Positions 17,162 to 27,490 of a DNA stretch of 64,000 bases are shown in pieces. Position 1 is the stretch's first letter. Each line of letters begins with the position of its first letter. The notes beneath the pieces are model-generated. The model searched no databases. It worked only from the letters and a program-made list of their open reading frames with translations, and was not told the DNA's origin. Origin of the DNA: Salinigranum rubrum (GTDB lineage: Archaea; Halobacteriota; Halobacteria; Halobacteriales; Haloferacaceae); NCBI RefSeq assembly GCF_002906575.1, contig NZ_CP026309.1:2294001-2358000 (forward strand), written 5' to 3'. The translations under genes were made by a program, and so were the position numbers.

Positions 17162-18885
17162 ATGGTGGACGGCATTCAAGCGGGAGCGATTTCGGTCGTG
17201 CCGGCACTGGTCGCCATCGCGCTGGCGTGGTACACGCGCGACGCGCTCATCGGCCTGTTCGTCGGCGTGGTGACCGCAGCAGTCGCGTACGGAGCGTTGA
17301 ACCCCGCGTACGTCGGCGTCCCGGCGGACCTGATCGCCGCCGGGCCGGAGGTGACGACGGTGAATCCACAGGCGGAGGACGCCGAGTCGTGGTCGGTGGG
17401 GGCTGGCGGCGTTCTCCTGGGAGCCGTCTTCGGGGTGAAGGTCGCCCCGGAGATCATCGCGACGGCACCGCTGTTCGGCCCGTGGTACGTCGAGAACGTG
17501 TTACTCGCGATATTCGCTATCGGCGGGATGATCGGGTTGATGATCCGGTCGGGGGCTATCCAGGGTGTGCTGGAGGCGCTGGCCGCCCGCGTCGACTCGC
17601 CGGCCGACTCGGAGAAAGCAGCGTTCCTGGCCGGCATCGCCATCCACATCGACGACTACTTCAACTGTCTCGTGGTCGGCTCGATGATGCGTCCGCTGAC
17701 GGACCAGTTCAACGTCTCGCGGGCGAAACTCGCCTACTACGTCGACTCCGCGGGGTCGCCGGCGGCCCGGCTGGCCTTCTACTCGACGTGGGGTGCGGCG
17801 ATGGTCGGCTTCATCGGCGGCGGCATCGAACAGGCGGCCAGCCAGGGCTCGCTCCCCCAGCGGATGTCCGAGTTCGTCAACTCCAGCGGCGAGGCGGTCA
17901 CCGGCGCCATCTGGCCGCTCTTCTTCAACACGCTCTTTACGGGCTTTTACTCGTGGATCGCCCTCGGTCTCGCCGCCCTGGTCGCCTGGCAGGTGTTCCC
18001 GAACATCCGCGGGATGGCCGAGGAGGAACAGCGTGCCCGCGCCGGCGAGGGCGTCGTCGGCGAGGACCACGACCCGATGATCTCCGAGGAGATGGACGAG
18101 TACACCGTCTACGAGGGCGCGACCCCGGACTGGCGGAACTTCGTCGTCCCCATCCTGACGATGATCGTCGTCGGCCTCGGCGCGATGTTCTGGCGCGGGA
18201 GCCCCGTCGTTTACGTCGAGGGGGCGACCGGGAACACGCTCTTCGAACTCGGCCAGTGGGCGCTCGTCTTACCCCCCAGCGGCCCGTGGTCGTTCAACAT
18301 CGGCGGGGTCCAACTCGGCGTGGCCTCCGTCACGGCGCTCGTCGTCGCGTTCGCGCTCTATCGCTGGCGAGGCGACGTCCCTCGAACAAGGACGCGACCG
18401 ACGCCATGATGGTCGGGTTCAAGGGCATTCTGCTCGCGGCGGTCATCCTGATGTTCGCCAGTTCGATCCAGAACGCCGTCTCCCTGTTAGGAATCTCGTC
18501 GTTCGTCACCGAGACGTTCGGCGGCGTCCCGGCCTTTATCGTGCCGCTGGCCGTCTTCGCCACGACGAGCTTCGTCAGCTTCTCCGACGGTTCCTCGTGG
18601 TCGACCTACGGCATCATGTTCCCCATCGCGGTGCCGCTGGCGTTCGCGACGGGGGCGAACCTCCCGCTCGTGCTCGGGGCCGTCTTCAGCGGCGGCATCT
18701 TCGGCGATCACACCTCGCCCATCAGCGACACGACGGTGCTGGCCTCCTCGACTTCCGGGAGCGACCACATGGTCCACGTCCGCACCCAGATACCCTACGC
18801 GCTCATCACCGCCGGTCTCGCCGCGACGCTGTTTCTGATCTTCGGCCTCTTCCTCCCGGAAGGGTTCCGCGTCATCCCGTACTGA
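17162..18885 (+). pseudogene. nhaC: NhaC family Na+/H+ antiporter, interrupted by a one-base frameshift
   Basis: Membrane antiporter of the NhaC family (COG1757) exchanging Na+ for H+. From ATG 17162 the first frame gives a long antiporter sequence with many membrane helices and motifs such as IAIHIDDYFNCLVVGSMMRP. It reaches a TGA at 18407-18409 after RWRGDVP has run out of frame. The other frame continues at once with SNKDATDAMMVGFKGILLAA and ends at 18885. One missing base in the CCC run at 18379-18381 explains the break; with it restored the product is 574 residues, a normal length. The bulk of both parts is fully conserved-looking, so this is either a very recent mutation or a sequencing indel. 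Confidence 0.85.
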
Positions 18886-19001
18886 TCGGGAGGCGACTCG
18901 CCGTGGTGGCGGTGTCTTCGTGAAAAACGAGTCGAGTCCGTTCGGGGTGTGGTCGGCACCCTCGCAGTACTGAAGTCGGTACGGGCCGCCAGCGGACGGT
19001 C

Positions 19002-19271
19002 TCAGGACTCGAACGGCTCCTCGTCGCGGTGGTTGTCGACGTTCTTCTGGTCGGCGGCCTCCTCCTCGCGGCGTTCGTCCTCCTCGTCGGGTTTCTCGTT
19101 CTCGAAGTCGGCGTCCACCTCGTCGGACTCCTCGGGAGCGGACGCGCCCGCGTCGCCGCCGCCCTCGACGTCGACGCCGTGACCCTCGCTGTCGACGACC
19201 GCTGGCTCTCGGTCGGTGACGTCCGCCTCGGTGTCGGCCGCTTCGTCGGCCTGCTCGCTTTCGTCTGACAT
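19002..19271 (-). CDS. Highly acidic small protein, unknown function
   Basis: An 89-residue protein made largely of Asp, Glu, Ser and Ala, without hydrophobic segments, so probably disordered and cytoplasmic. It starts at ATG 19271 with MSDESEQADEAAD and has a Lys/Glu-rich middle (FENEKPDEEDERREEEAADQ). Third-position GC is high, as in real genes here. Many haloarchaea encode such proteins, but I cannot name a family. Low complexity limits certainty. An oligo-T stretch on the minus strand at 18918-18922 could end its transcript. Confidence 0.55.
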   Translation of the reverse strand: MSDESEQADEAADTEADVTDREPAVVDSEGHGVDVEGGGDAGASAPEESDEVDADFENEKPDEEDERREEEAADQKNVDNHRDEEPFES

Positions 19272-19392
19272 GTTCTGTCCGTTGCGGACTCCGCCGCATA
19301 TGTCTGTTGCTTGCAGCGAGGTGGGAGATGAGAGTCGCGGCCGAGTCGTCGGAGCGACACGCTTATTCGGCCGAATCGACCACTCATTGACG

Positions 19393-21096
19393 ATGACCGG
19401 CACCGCCGAGGGCACCGTCGACGCCGCGCCCGAGGAGACAGAGGCGTTTCGACGGACGTGTGAGACGCTCGTCGAGCGCATTCTCGACGGCGAAATCGAC
19501 GCCGACTCGCTCGAAGGGGCGAAGCTTCAGGCGTGTTCGGAACACTCCTCGCCGAAGGTGCCGAAGAACACGGACATCCTCCAGTACGCGCCCGAGGATA
19601 GACGAGAGGACGTCGTGGAAGTCGTGCGCCGCAAGCCCGTCAGGACGGCGTCGGGCGTCTCGCCGGTCGCCATCATGACCTCGCCGCACATGTGCCCGCA
19701 CGGGAAATGTCTGTACTGTCCCGGCGGGCCGGCCTCGGAGTTCGACTCCTCGCAGTCGTACACGGGACACGAACCCGCCGCCGCCCGCGGCGAGCAGAAC
19801 GACTACGACCCCTACGGGCAGGTGACGCTCCGTCTCGAACAACTGCGGCACATCGGTCACCCCGTCGACAAGGCCGAACTCATCCTGATGGGCGGGACGA
19901 TGACCGCACGGAGCCACGACTATCAGGAGTGGTTCGTCAAGCGCGCGCTGCAGGCGATGAACGAGTACGACTTAGACGCCGAACCGAACCCCGCCGAGGG
20001 ACGGTCGTTCGCACAGGACCCCGAGGAGTACGAGTTCCGCTACGTCGAGGACGTCATCTCCGAGAACGAGACGGCCGACGTCCGCTGTGTCGGGATGACG
20101 TTCGAGACGAAGCCCGACTGGTGTGACCCCGAGCAGGTAGACAGGATGCTCCGCCTGGGCGGGACGAAGGTCGAGGTGGGCGTCCAGACGACCTACGAAC
20201 GGATCAACCGCGAGATGCACCGCGGCCACGGCACCCAGGCGTCGGTCGACGCCAACCGTCGGTTGCGGGACGCGGGGTTCAAGGTCGGCTTCCACATGAT
20301 GCCCGGCCAGCCGGGGATGACCCGCGAGATGTGCGTCGAGGACTTCCGGCAACTGCGAGACAACCCGAAGTGGCGGCCCGACTACCTCAAAATCTACCCG
20401 ACGCTGGTGGTGAGAGGAACGAGAGTGTACGACCAGTGGCGGCGCGAGGAGTTCTCGCCGCTCACGAACGAGGAGGCGGCCGACGTCGTCTCGGAGGCGA
20501 TGGGGCTCGTCCCCGAGTACACCCGACTCCAGCGCGTCCAGCGCGACATCCCCGCGGACTTCATCGACGCCGGCGTCTGGAAGTCGAACCTCCGACAGTT
20601 GGCCGAGCAGCGCGCAGCCGAGAGGGGCATCGAACCCCGGGACATCCGCGCCCGCGAGGTCGGGATGAACGACGCCGACCCCGACCCCGACCGGGTCGCT
20701 TTGTCGACCCGAACGTACGACGCGGCCGGCGGACGCGAACAGTTCCTCGCGTTCGAGGACCCCGAAGAGGACCTCCTCATCGGCTTCTGTCGGCTCCGGT
20801 ACCCCTCGCACTCCCCCTACGGGGACCGCCCCGACGCCGACCCGGTTCGGGAAGAACTGCGAGACGCCGCCATCGTCCGCGAACTCCACGTCTACGGGAG
20901 CGAGGTCGGTCTCGGCGGCGAGGGCGACTGGCAGCACCGCGGCTACGGCAAGCGGCTCATCGGGGAGGCCGAACGCCGGGCCAGCGAGGACGGCTTCTCG
21001 AAGCTCGCGGTCATCTCCGGCATCGGCGTCCGCCAGTACTACCGCGAGAAGCTCGGCTATCGGCAGGACGGACCGTACGTGTCGAAGCGGTTGTAA
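19393..21096 (+). CDS. elp3: Archaeal Elp3: tRNA uridine-34 modification radical SAM/acetyltransferase
   Basis: Elp3 installs the carboxymethyl-type group at C5 of wobble uridine 34 in tRNA, using a radical-SAM domain and acetyl-CoA. The product has 567 residues, a normal length. The 4Fe-4S motif is CPHGKCLYC (Cys101, Cys106, Cys109); it is followed by motifs GGTMTAR, VGVQTTYERIN and GFHMMPGQPG. The C-terminal GNAT domain (about residues 440-567) carries the acetyl-CoA loop QHRGYGKRLIGEAE and ends YREKLGYRQDGPYVSKRL. ATG 19393 is preferred over upstream in-frame starts without homology. In archaea Elp3 works without the other Elongator subunits. Confidence 0.96.
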   Translation: MTGTAEGTVDAAPEETEAFRRTCETLVERILDGEIDADSLEGAKLQACSEHSSPKVPKNTDILQYAPEDRREDVVEVVRRKPVRTASGVSPVAIMTSPHMCPHGKCLYCPGGPASEFDSSQSYTGHEPAAARGEQNDYDPYGQVTLRLEQLRHIGHPVDKAELILMGGTMTARSHDYQEWFVKRALQAMNEYDLDAEPNPAEGRSFAQDPEEYEFRYVEDVISENETADVRCVGMTFETKPDWCDPEQVDRMLRLGGTKVEVGVQTTYERINREMHRGHGTQASVDANRRLRDAGFKVGFHMMPGQPGMTREMCVEDFRQLRDNPKWRPDYLKIYPTLVVRGTRVYDQWRREEFSPLTNEEAADVVSEAMGLVPEYTRLQRVQRDIPADFIDAGVWKSNLRQLAEQRAAERGIEPRDIRAREVGMNDADPDPDRVALSTRTYDAAGGREQFLAFEDPEEDLLIGFCRLRYPSHSPYGDRPDADPVREELRDAAIVRELHVYGSEVGLGGEGDWQHRGYGKRLIGEAERRASEDGFSKLAVISGIGVRQYYREKLGYRQDGPYVSKRL

Positions 21097-21282
21097 CGGG
21101 GTTTTGCTCCAGGTTTTGCGCGAGCGAACAGCGCGAGCGAGCGGTTCCGCAGGTCGAAGACGAACGTCACCGTCTCGCCCACCACGTCGGAGGGTGGCTC
21201 TCGTGACACGGGAGCGGAGTGCCAGTGCGGTCGGGAGTCACCGCGACGGGAACCCGGAGCGAGCCAGTTCCCCTCGTGGCGT

Positions 21283-22134
21283 TCAGCCGACGTTCACGTC
21301 GACGAGGTTCGGCCCCTCGAACCGCGCTCGACAGACCACGTCGTCGAGCGGGAAGTCGACCCGCACCCGCCACGGGTCGGTCGACTCGACGGTCGTGAAC
21401 TCGCCGGAGAGACACTGCGGGCGCTCCCAGTAGTAGCCGTCGTCGGGGTCGACGCCGTGGTCGCGGTGGAATCGCCGAACCCGCTCGTCGTAGATGGCGA
21501 GGCCGCCGAAGGAGACGACGACGACGCCCTCGCAGACGGCACACTCGAAGACGACCGCGGCCGGTTCGTCGACGGCGGACGGGACCTCGTCGGTCACCCA
21601 CCCCTCCGTGGAGCCCCAGCAGTCCGGGCAGACGCCGTCGCGAACGCCGGCGACGCGATGATACGAGAAGCGAGCGAAGGCGTCGACGACCTGTGGGGGC
21701 GTCCGCTCACGGGCGCCGCTGGCGGGAAACCCCACGTCGAGAACCTCGCGGGCGCAGGCGGGGCACCGGAACCGAAGGCGTTCGTCCCGGTACGACACCC
21801 TGAGCGGGGTCTCACACCGGTGACACCGGCTCTCGTGTTCGAACGCCTCGAAGCTGACGTCGGCCGTGAACCGACCGGCGGCGACGGCGCGGACCACCTG
21901 TCGGCCGGCCGCCGTGAGCCGATAGCCGTCGTCGCTCTTCTCGACGAAGTGTGGTCGCAGCCGCGAGAGGTGGTAGTTGAACTGACCGCTGTCGTCGACG
22001 CCGACCCGCGCTCTGAGGTCCGAGAACGAGACCGAACGGCCCCGTGCCGCGTCGAGCGCGCACAGGACGTCCAGTCGAGTCGCGTCCGCGAGCCTCCCGA
22101 AGGCCTTCGCGGGTGCCAGTTCCTCGCTCGTCAT
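21283..22134 (-). CDS. ArsR-type winged-helix regulator with Cys-rich C-terminal domain (paralogue)
   Basis: Regulator of 283 residues with the same architecture as the gene at 6805-7776. The N-terminal winged helix has FGRLADATRLDVLCALDAAR and SGQFNYHLSRLRPHFVEKSD, and the C-terminal part has Cys pairs CHRCE, CPAC, CPDC and CAVC that may form zinc ribbons. The last segment DPWRVRVDFPLDD aligns with DPLRVRVDIPCGD of the paralogue, which helps confirm both reading frames. ATG 22134 is in the expected place before the first helix. The neighbours do not point to a target. Confidence 0.82.
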   Translation of the reverse strand: MTSEELAPAKAFGRLADATRLDVLCALDAARGRSVSFSDLRARVGVDDSGQFNYHLSRLRPHFVEKSDDGYRLTAAGRQVVRAVAAGRFTADVSFEAFEHESRCHRCETPLRVSYRDERLRFRCPACAREVLDVGFPASGARERTPPQVVDAFARFSYHRVAGVRDGVCPDCWGSTEGWVTDEVPSAVDEPAAVVFECAVCEGVVVVSFGGLAIYDERVRRFHRDHGVDPDDGYYWERPQCLSGEFTTVESTDPWRVRVDFPLDDVVCRARFEGPNLVDVNVG

Positions 22135-22306
22135 GGCTCGGGCTACGGAGAGCGGGACAAAGAACCTACCCCGGCGCCCGCGTCGTGTTTTCCACCGACG
22201 AGAGCGGTGAAGAGATCTTCAGTCCGTTCGATTACAGAAATGTCCTTCAGAAATCACTTATGGGCTCCCCGGCCCGACGACAGACCGGGTCCTCAGCCCG
22301 CGAACC

Positions 22307-22540
22307 ATGCAGTACCAGCCACCGTCTCACGCCGACGGCGCCTCCCGTGCGCCGCCCTCCCTGACGTCCTCGCTGACGCTCTCTACCCTCCTCCTCGTCG
22401 GACTCTGGTCCCCGACTGCGGCGCTCGGTTCGGTGGTGGGTCTCGTCGTGTTCGTCGCCGCGACGAGAGTTATACGATTTGGCGTCACTGTATCCCGGCC
22501 GTCGCCGCCTCCGGGGGCGGCGACAGCCGAAACCGACTGA
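22307..22540 (+). CDS. Small predicted membrane protein, unknown function
   Basis: A 77-residue product with a Pro/Ser-rich N-terminus and two adjacent hydrophobic stretches (LTLSTLLLVGLWS and GSVVGLVVFVAATRVI), so probably a small membrane protein. A TATA-like CACTTATGG at 22255-22263 lies about 44 bases upstream. No family is recognised, and the composition is only moderately gene-like, so the call is tentative. Confidence 0.45.
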   Translation: MQYQPPSHADGASRAPPSLTSSLTLSTLLLVGLWSPTAALGSVVGLVVFVAATRVIRFGVTVSRPSPPPGAATAETD

Positions 22541-22724
22541 TACCGGCCGTATCAGGGGTCGACCCCGAGGGGGCCACTCGCCCGCTCGTCGCGTCCAGTG
22601 CGTCGGTGAGACCACCGGAGCCCTCGGCGGGCGGTCGTCACACGTCGTCGGATCGGACAGTCCGTCGGTACGACGTCGTTTCGGCGTCCAATCGACACGT
22701 CGTATCGCTCGAACGGTCGGACGG

Positions 22725-23171
22725 TCAGACGTCTCGAACCATCTCGATGTGTGGGATACCAGCCTCTTCGAACACCTCGCCGACCGACTGGTAGCCCCGC
22801 TCGGCGTAGAATCCCTCGACGGGGGTCTGCGCGTGGAGGACGAGCGACTCGAATCCTCGCTCTCGGGCCTCGGCTTCGAGAGCGTCCATCAGTCGACCGC
22901 CGATTCCCTCGCCACGACGCGTTTTCAAGACGGCCACGCGCTCGATTTTCGCGCGTCCCTCGTCGGACGGACGGAGACGGGCCGCGCCGACCGCTTCGCT
23001 CCCGTCGTACGCGACGAAGTGCGTCGCCGCGCCGAGTTCGTCGAACTCGTCGACCTCCAGTTCGGGTGGGACGTCCTGCTCGTCGACGAAGACTGCCCGG
23101 CGGACGGCGAGGGCGTCCGCGAGTTCCGCTGTCGACCCGGCGCGGACGACCCGGGACGTGCGCTCGACCAT
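22725..23171 (-). CDS. GNAT family N-acetyltransferase (ElaA-like)
   Basis: Acetyl-CoA-dependent N-acetyltransferase of 148 residues, substrate unknown. The N-terminal segment LAVRRAVFVDEQDVPPELEV is typical of ElaA/YitI-type GNAT proteins, and the acetyl-CoA loop is KTRRGEGIGGRLMDALE (about residues 80-96). It is followed by the motif HAQTPVEGFYAERGYQSVGE, which includes the usual FYxRxGY turn. ATG 23171 is preferred because upstream residues add no fold. It is a single gene facing the DUF4397 gene. Confidence 0.9.
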   Translation of the reverse strand: MVERTSRVVRAGSTAELADALAVRRAVFVDEQDVPPELEVDEFDELGAATHFVAYDGSEAVGAARLRPSDEGRAKIERVAVLKTRRGEGIGGRLMDALEAEARERGFESLVLHAQTPVEGFYAERGYQSVGEVFEEAGIPHIEMVRDV

Positions 23172-23340
23172 AGGCGTTTCTCGTGTCACAACTATTTCAG
23201 CGACACGACATCTGTCGCTCACGCCTCCGGGGTGATCGGTTCGCAGCGGGCGATACGAAAATCGTCAGATACGTTCATGATAGTAATCCGTCCGAACGTA
23301 CTCGAAATGCGTACATACACTGTGATTGGTTGAAGTCAAT

Positions 23341-23350
23341 ACTTTTACAT
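23341..23350 (+). promoter_or_regulatory. TATA-like promoter of the DUF4397 gene
   Basis: ACTTTTACAT lies 36-45 bases before ATG 23386 in an AT-rich upstream region. GAGGA at 23371-23375 may be a ribosome-binding site, so this gene probably has a short leader. Confidence 0.45.
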
Positions 23351-23385
23351 GTGGGCTTCGAGCCAACAGTCGAGGAACTCAATAT

Positions 23386-24288
23386 ATGTCAAATATGTTA
23401 CGTCGGACGGCACTGAAAGCGATCGGCGCTGGAACCGCAGGACTGGCTGGACTGGCGTCGTCGAACGGTGTCGCCGCGGACAACCACGTCGCACAGATCC
23501 AGGCGATCCACGCGGTCCCGGACGCGCCAGCGGTCGACATCTACGCGGACGACGAACTCGTCGCCGAGGACGTCGCGTTCAAGGATATCACCTCTCTGAC
23601 GCTCCCCTCGGGGGCGACGTCGTTCAGCGTCACGCCGACGGGTTCGGGGCCGGGTGCGGCCGTCGCGAGTTGGGATCTGACGTTCGAGGGCGGGGAGAGT
23701 TACACGCTCGTCGTCCTCGGCGAACTGTCCGAGGGAACGGTCGAGATAAAACAGTTCTCCGACGAGACGAGCGTCGGCGGGCGGTTCTCCGGTTCGAGCG
23801 CCCTCGCCCGGGTCGTCCACGCCGTCCCGGACGAGGAGGACGTCGACATCACGGTCACGGTGAGTACGGCGAACACGGACCGCGAGGCCGACGTACCGAA
23901 CAGAGTGAGGAGCGACCTCCTCTCTCTCATCGACCTGTTCAAGGGGACGGCTGGCGGATACATCCCGCAGTTCGTCCGTAACCGGGTCCAGACCCCGGGA
24001 CTGTTCCAGTTCCTCGCCGACGTTCCGGAGATACTCGTGCGCCTCACGCTGTTCAACGGCGTCGAGTACGCGTCGGCGAGCGACTACCTCAAGGTTCCAA
24101 GCGGGCCGTACACGTTCCAGCTACGGCGCGAGACCGAAGACGCCATCCCGGCCGACGACCCCTTCCTGTTCGGCGACCCGCTGACGTTGCTGCCCGGTGA
24201 GACCTACACCGTCGTGGCCGTCGGGTACGGCTACACCGGCGACGAACCGGTCGACGAACCCGTCGACGTCGTGGTCGCGTCGAGTTAA
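23386..24288 (+). CDS. Exported DUF4397 domain protein
   Basis: Exported protein of 300 residues. The N-terminus has twin arginines, LRRTALKAIGAGTAGLAG, fitting a Tat signal peptide with cleavage near the Ala-Ala-Asp around residue 30. Two DUF4397 beta-sandwich repeats follow: one with IQAIHAVPDAPAVDIYADDE (about 37-130) and one with ARVVHAVPDEEDVDITV (about 144-290). DUF4397 proteins are surface or secreted proteins of unknown role. The start at ATG 23386 (or 23395) follows GAGGA. It is a single gene between a convergent-side GNAT gene and rqcH. Confidence 0.87.
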   Translation: MSNMLRRTALKAIGAGTAGLAGLASSNGVAADNHVAQIQAIHAVPDAPAVDIYADDELVAEDVAFKDITSLTLPSGATSFSVTPTGSGPGAAVASWDLTFEGGESYTLVVLGELSEGTVEIKQFSDETSVGGRFSGSSALARVVHAVPDEEDVDITVTVSTANTDREADVPNRVRSDLLSLIDLFKGTAGGYIPQFVRNRVQTPGLFQFLADVPEILVRLTLFNGVEYASASDYLKVPSGPYTFQLRRETEDAIPADDPFLFGDPLTLLPGETYTVVAVGYGYTGDEPVDEPVDVVVASS

Positions 24289-24386
24289 TCGCCTCGCGTT
24301 CGCCGGCGTCGACGACGCGGACGACCACCGCGCGTGGCGCGGACACACCGACACCCCTTTTCGGCACCCGCTAGTATCGAGAGGAC

Positions 24387-26488
24387 ATGGACCCGAAGCA
24401 GGAGCTTTCGAGCGTCGACCTCGCGGCCCTCGTCACGGAACTCAACCGATACGAGGGCGCGAAGGTCGACAAGGCCTATCTGTACGGAGAGGACCTCCTG
24501 CGCCTCCGCATGCGCGACTTCGACCGCGGCCGCGTCGAACTCCTCGTCGAGGTCGGCGAGGTGAAGCGGGCGCACGTCGCTGCCCCCGAACACGTCCCCG
24601 ACGCCCCCGGCCGGCCGCCGAACTTCGCGATGATGCTTCGAAACCGAATCGCCAACGCCGACTTCGTCGGCGCCGAGCAGTACGAGTTCGACCGCATCCT
24701 CGTCTTCGAGTTCGAGCGCGGCGACGAGCGCACGAAGGTCGTCGCCGAACTGTTCGGCCAGGGGAACATCGCCGTCCTCGACGAGACGGACGAGGTGATC
24801 CGCAGCCTCGAAACGGTGCGCCTGAAGTCCCGCACTGTCGCGCCCGGCGCGCAGTACGAGTTCCCCTCCTCGCGGCTGAACCCCCTGACAGTCGGGTTCG
24901 ACACGTTCCGTCGACAGATGGCCGACTCCGACACCGACGTCGTGCGGACCCTCGCGACCCAGTTGAATCTGGGTGGGCTGTACGCCGAGGAACTCTGCAC
25001 CCGCGCGGGCGTCGAGAAGACGCTCGCCATCCCGAGGCCGGCGAATCGGAGTACCGGGCGATTCACGACGCTATCGCCGACCTCGCGGCTCAGTTGAAGT
25101 CCGGAGATTTCGACCCCCGGGTGTACCTCGACGACGACCGCGTCGTGGACGCGACGCCCTTTCCCCTCCGCGAACGAGAGCGCGAAGGACTGGACGAGGA
25201 GGCGTACGACACGTTCAACGAGGCGCTCGACGCGTACTTCTACCGAGTCGAGTTCGCGGACGAAGAGGAGGGGGAGAAGGGCGACGACCGACCGGACTTC
25301 GAGGAGGAAATCGCCAAGCAGAAGCGCATCATCGAACAGCAAGAGGGCGCTATCGAGGGCTTCGAGGAGCAGGCCCAGGCCGAGCGCGAGAAGGCCGAGA
25401 CGCTCTACGCGCGGTACGACCTCGTCGACGAGGTGCTCTCGACCGTCCGGGGTGCCCGCGAGCAGGGCGTCCCGTGGGCCGACATCGAGGAGAAACTCGA
25501 CGCCGGGGCCGACCAGGGTATCCCCGCCGCCGAGGCGGTCGTCGGCGTCGACTCCGCGGAGGGGACCGTGACGATAGCCCTCGACGGGACGCGCGTGACC
25601 GTCGACGTCTCGATGGGCGTCGAGAAGAACGCCGACCGCCTCTACACCGAGGCCAAGCGCATCGAGGAGAAGAAGGAGGGCGCGCTGGCGGCCATCGAGA
25701 ACACCCGCGAGGAACTGGAGGCGGTGAAGAAGCGACGCGACGCCTGGGAGGCCGACGACGACGAGGACGCGGAGGACGACGAGGAGAGAGAGGAGATCGA
25801 CTGGCTCTCGCGGCGGTCCATCCCCATCCGTCAACCGGAGCACTGGTACGAGCGGTTCCGGTGGTTCGAGACGTCGGACGGCTTCCTGGTCGTGGGAGGA
25901 CGGAACGCCGACCAGAACGAGGACCTCGTGAAGAAGTACCTCTCGAAGCACGACCGGTTCTTCCACGCACAGGCGTACGGCGGACCGGTGACGGTTCTGA
26001 AGGCCTCACGGCCGTCGGAGCCGTCGAATCCGGTGGACTTCCCCGATTCTACTCTGGAGGAGACCGCACAGTTCGCCGTCGCGTACTCGTCGGTGTGGAA
26101 GGACGGCCGCCACGCGGGCGACGCGTACATGGTGACGCCGGACCAGGTGTCGAAGACCCCCGAAAGCGGAGAGTACCTCGAAAAAGGGGGGTTCGTCATT
26201 CGCGGCGACCGCACCTACTTCCGCGACTGCGAGGCGCGAGTCGCGGTCGGCATCCGCTGTGAGGGCGAGACGCGCGTCATCGGCGGACCGCCGTCGGCCA
26301 TCGAGCCACAGGCCGAAACGACCATCACCCTCGAACCCGGCCGCTACGCCCAGAACGACGCGGCGAAGATGTGTTACCGCGAGTTCAAAGAGCGCTTTGC
26401 GGACCAGTCGTTCCTCCGGAAGGTCGCCAGTCCGGACCGGATTCAGGAGTTCCTCCCCCCGGGCGGAAGCGAACTGCGGGACGTGTGA
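24387..26488 (+). pseudogene. rqcH: RqcH/NEMF ribosome quality control factor, interrupted by a one-base frameshift
   Basis: Archaeal homologue of RqcH/Rqc2/NEMF (NFACT family), which binds peptidyl-tRNA-obstructed large subunits in ribosome-associated quality control. The first frame runs from MDPKQELSSVDLAALVTEL through the NFACT-N domain to VEKTLAI, then reads into nonsense and stops at 25097. A second frame continues with EAGESEYRAIHDAIADLA, a coiled coil (about residues 290-440) and the NFACT-R domain (YERFRWFETSDGFLVVGGRN, about 490-600), ending at 26488. One missing C in the CCC run at 25031-25033 accounts for this. Restored length is 700 residues, normal for haloarchaea. Universal conservation makes a sequencing indel the more likely cause. 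Confidence 0.9.
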
Positions 26489-26668
26489 GCACGACTCGCG
26501 CTCGAACCATCACGGGTCGACGCGGGCGACTCGTTACGGCTCCCATAACGTTCTGTTTATCCGGCGGAAGGGAGGCCATACATAATACCTCAGATAGCGT
26601 GGGTGTTGCAGAGCAACTGCAGGCTACAGCGACCGGTTCGCCCGTGGCGGCAGGCTCGGTGACAACTC

Positions 26669-27376
26669 ATGATCGAAGAATCACTCCGATATCTACGCAG
26701 CAGCGAAGAGTGGATCAAGACCGTCCTCATCGGGGGCGTACTGACCCTCTTCGGTATCCTCATCATCCCCCTGTTCATCGTGGTGGGCTACTACGTCCGC
26801 GTTCTCCGCGGTACGATGCACGACGAGAGCGAGCCGCCGGTGTTCGACGACTGGGGCGAGATGCTCATGGATGGGCTGAAGGGCTTCGCCATCTACCTCG
26901 TCTACGGGCTCATCCCCGGCATCATCGGCGCGGTCATCGCGTTCGTCGGTGTCGGCGGCGCCGTCGCCGGTAACTCGGGCGCTGCGGGCGTCGTCGGCGG
27001 ACTGGTCGCCCTCGTGGGCTTCCTCGTCGCGCTCGTCCTCGGTCTCGCGGCGGCGTACGTCGTGCCGGCCGCGCTCGCGAACTTCGTCGAGAAGGACGAC
27101 GTGATGGCCGGGTTCGCCTTCGGCGAGATCCGTGACGTCATCACGACCAAGGCGTACGCGATGGGCTGGCTGACGGCGTTCGCGCTGCTCCTGGGTGCGG
27201 GTATCCTCACCTCCGTCCTGAGCATCGTCCCCATCATCGGGACCGTCATCGGCGTCTTCGTGACGTTCTACGCGGCGGTCGCGGCGTTCTACGTCATCGG
27301 CCACACCTGGGCCGACGTCCACCCCGTCGACCTCCACGAGGAGGACGAGATGCCCGGCCAGCAGCCTGCCATCTGA
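26669..27376 (+). CDS. DUF4013 membrane protein
   Basis: Membrane protein of 235 residues with about six helices and the DUF4013 pattern. It has an N-terminal amphipathic segment ending in WIKTVLIGGVLTLFGILIIP, then GYYVRVLRGTMHDESEPPVF and DDWGEMLMDGLKGF, and later PAALANFVEKDDVMAGFAF. The family is common in haloarchaea and methanogens but has no defined function. A paralogue follows after 114 bases (27491-28186). ATG 26669 begins directly before the first conserved segment. Confidence 0.87.
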   Translation: MIEESLRYLRSSEEWIKTVLIGGVLTLFGILIIPLFIVVGYYVRVLRGTMHDESEPPVFDDWGEMLMDGLKGFAIYLVYGLIPGIIGAVIAFVGVGGAVAGNSGAAGVVGGLVALVGFLVALVLGLAAAYVVPAALANFVEKDDVMAGFAFGEIRDVITTKAYAMGWLTAFALLLGAGILTSVLSIVPIIGTVIGVFVTFYAAVAAFYVIGHTWADVHPVDLHEEDEMPGQQPAI

Positions 27377-27422
27377 GCCGCTACGGCTGACTCGCCCCCA
27401 GATCGAAGTGCCCTCCCTCCCG

Positions 27423-27427
27423 TTTTT
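27423..27427 (+). terminator. T5 tract between the two DUF4013 genes
   Basis: Five T residues after a C-rich stretch, about 47 bases beyond the first DUF4013 stop. It may end that transcript, so the second gene may have its own promoter. Confidence 0.35.
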
Positions 27428-27490
27428 GCCCCGACGAGCGGAGCGTGCTACACACAAGAACTAACTCCGCGCCCGGACACCGGGCGGGTG

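Noticed and set aside
19216-19392. Upstream extension of Elp3
   Set aside because: The extra N-terminal residues overlap the acidic-protein gene on the other strand and have no counterpart in Elp3.
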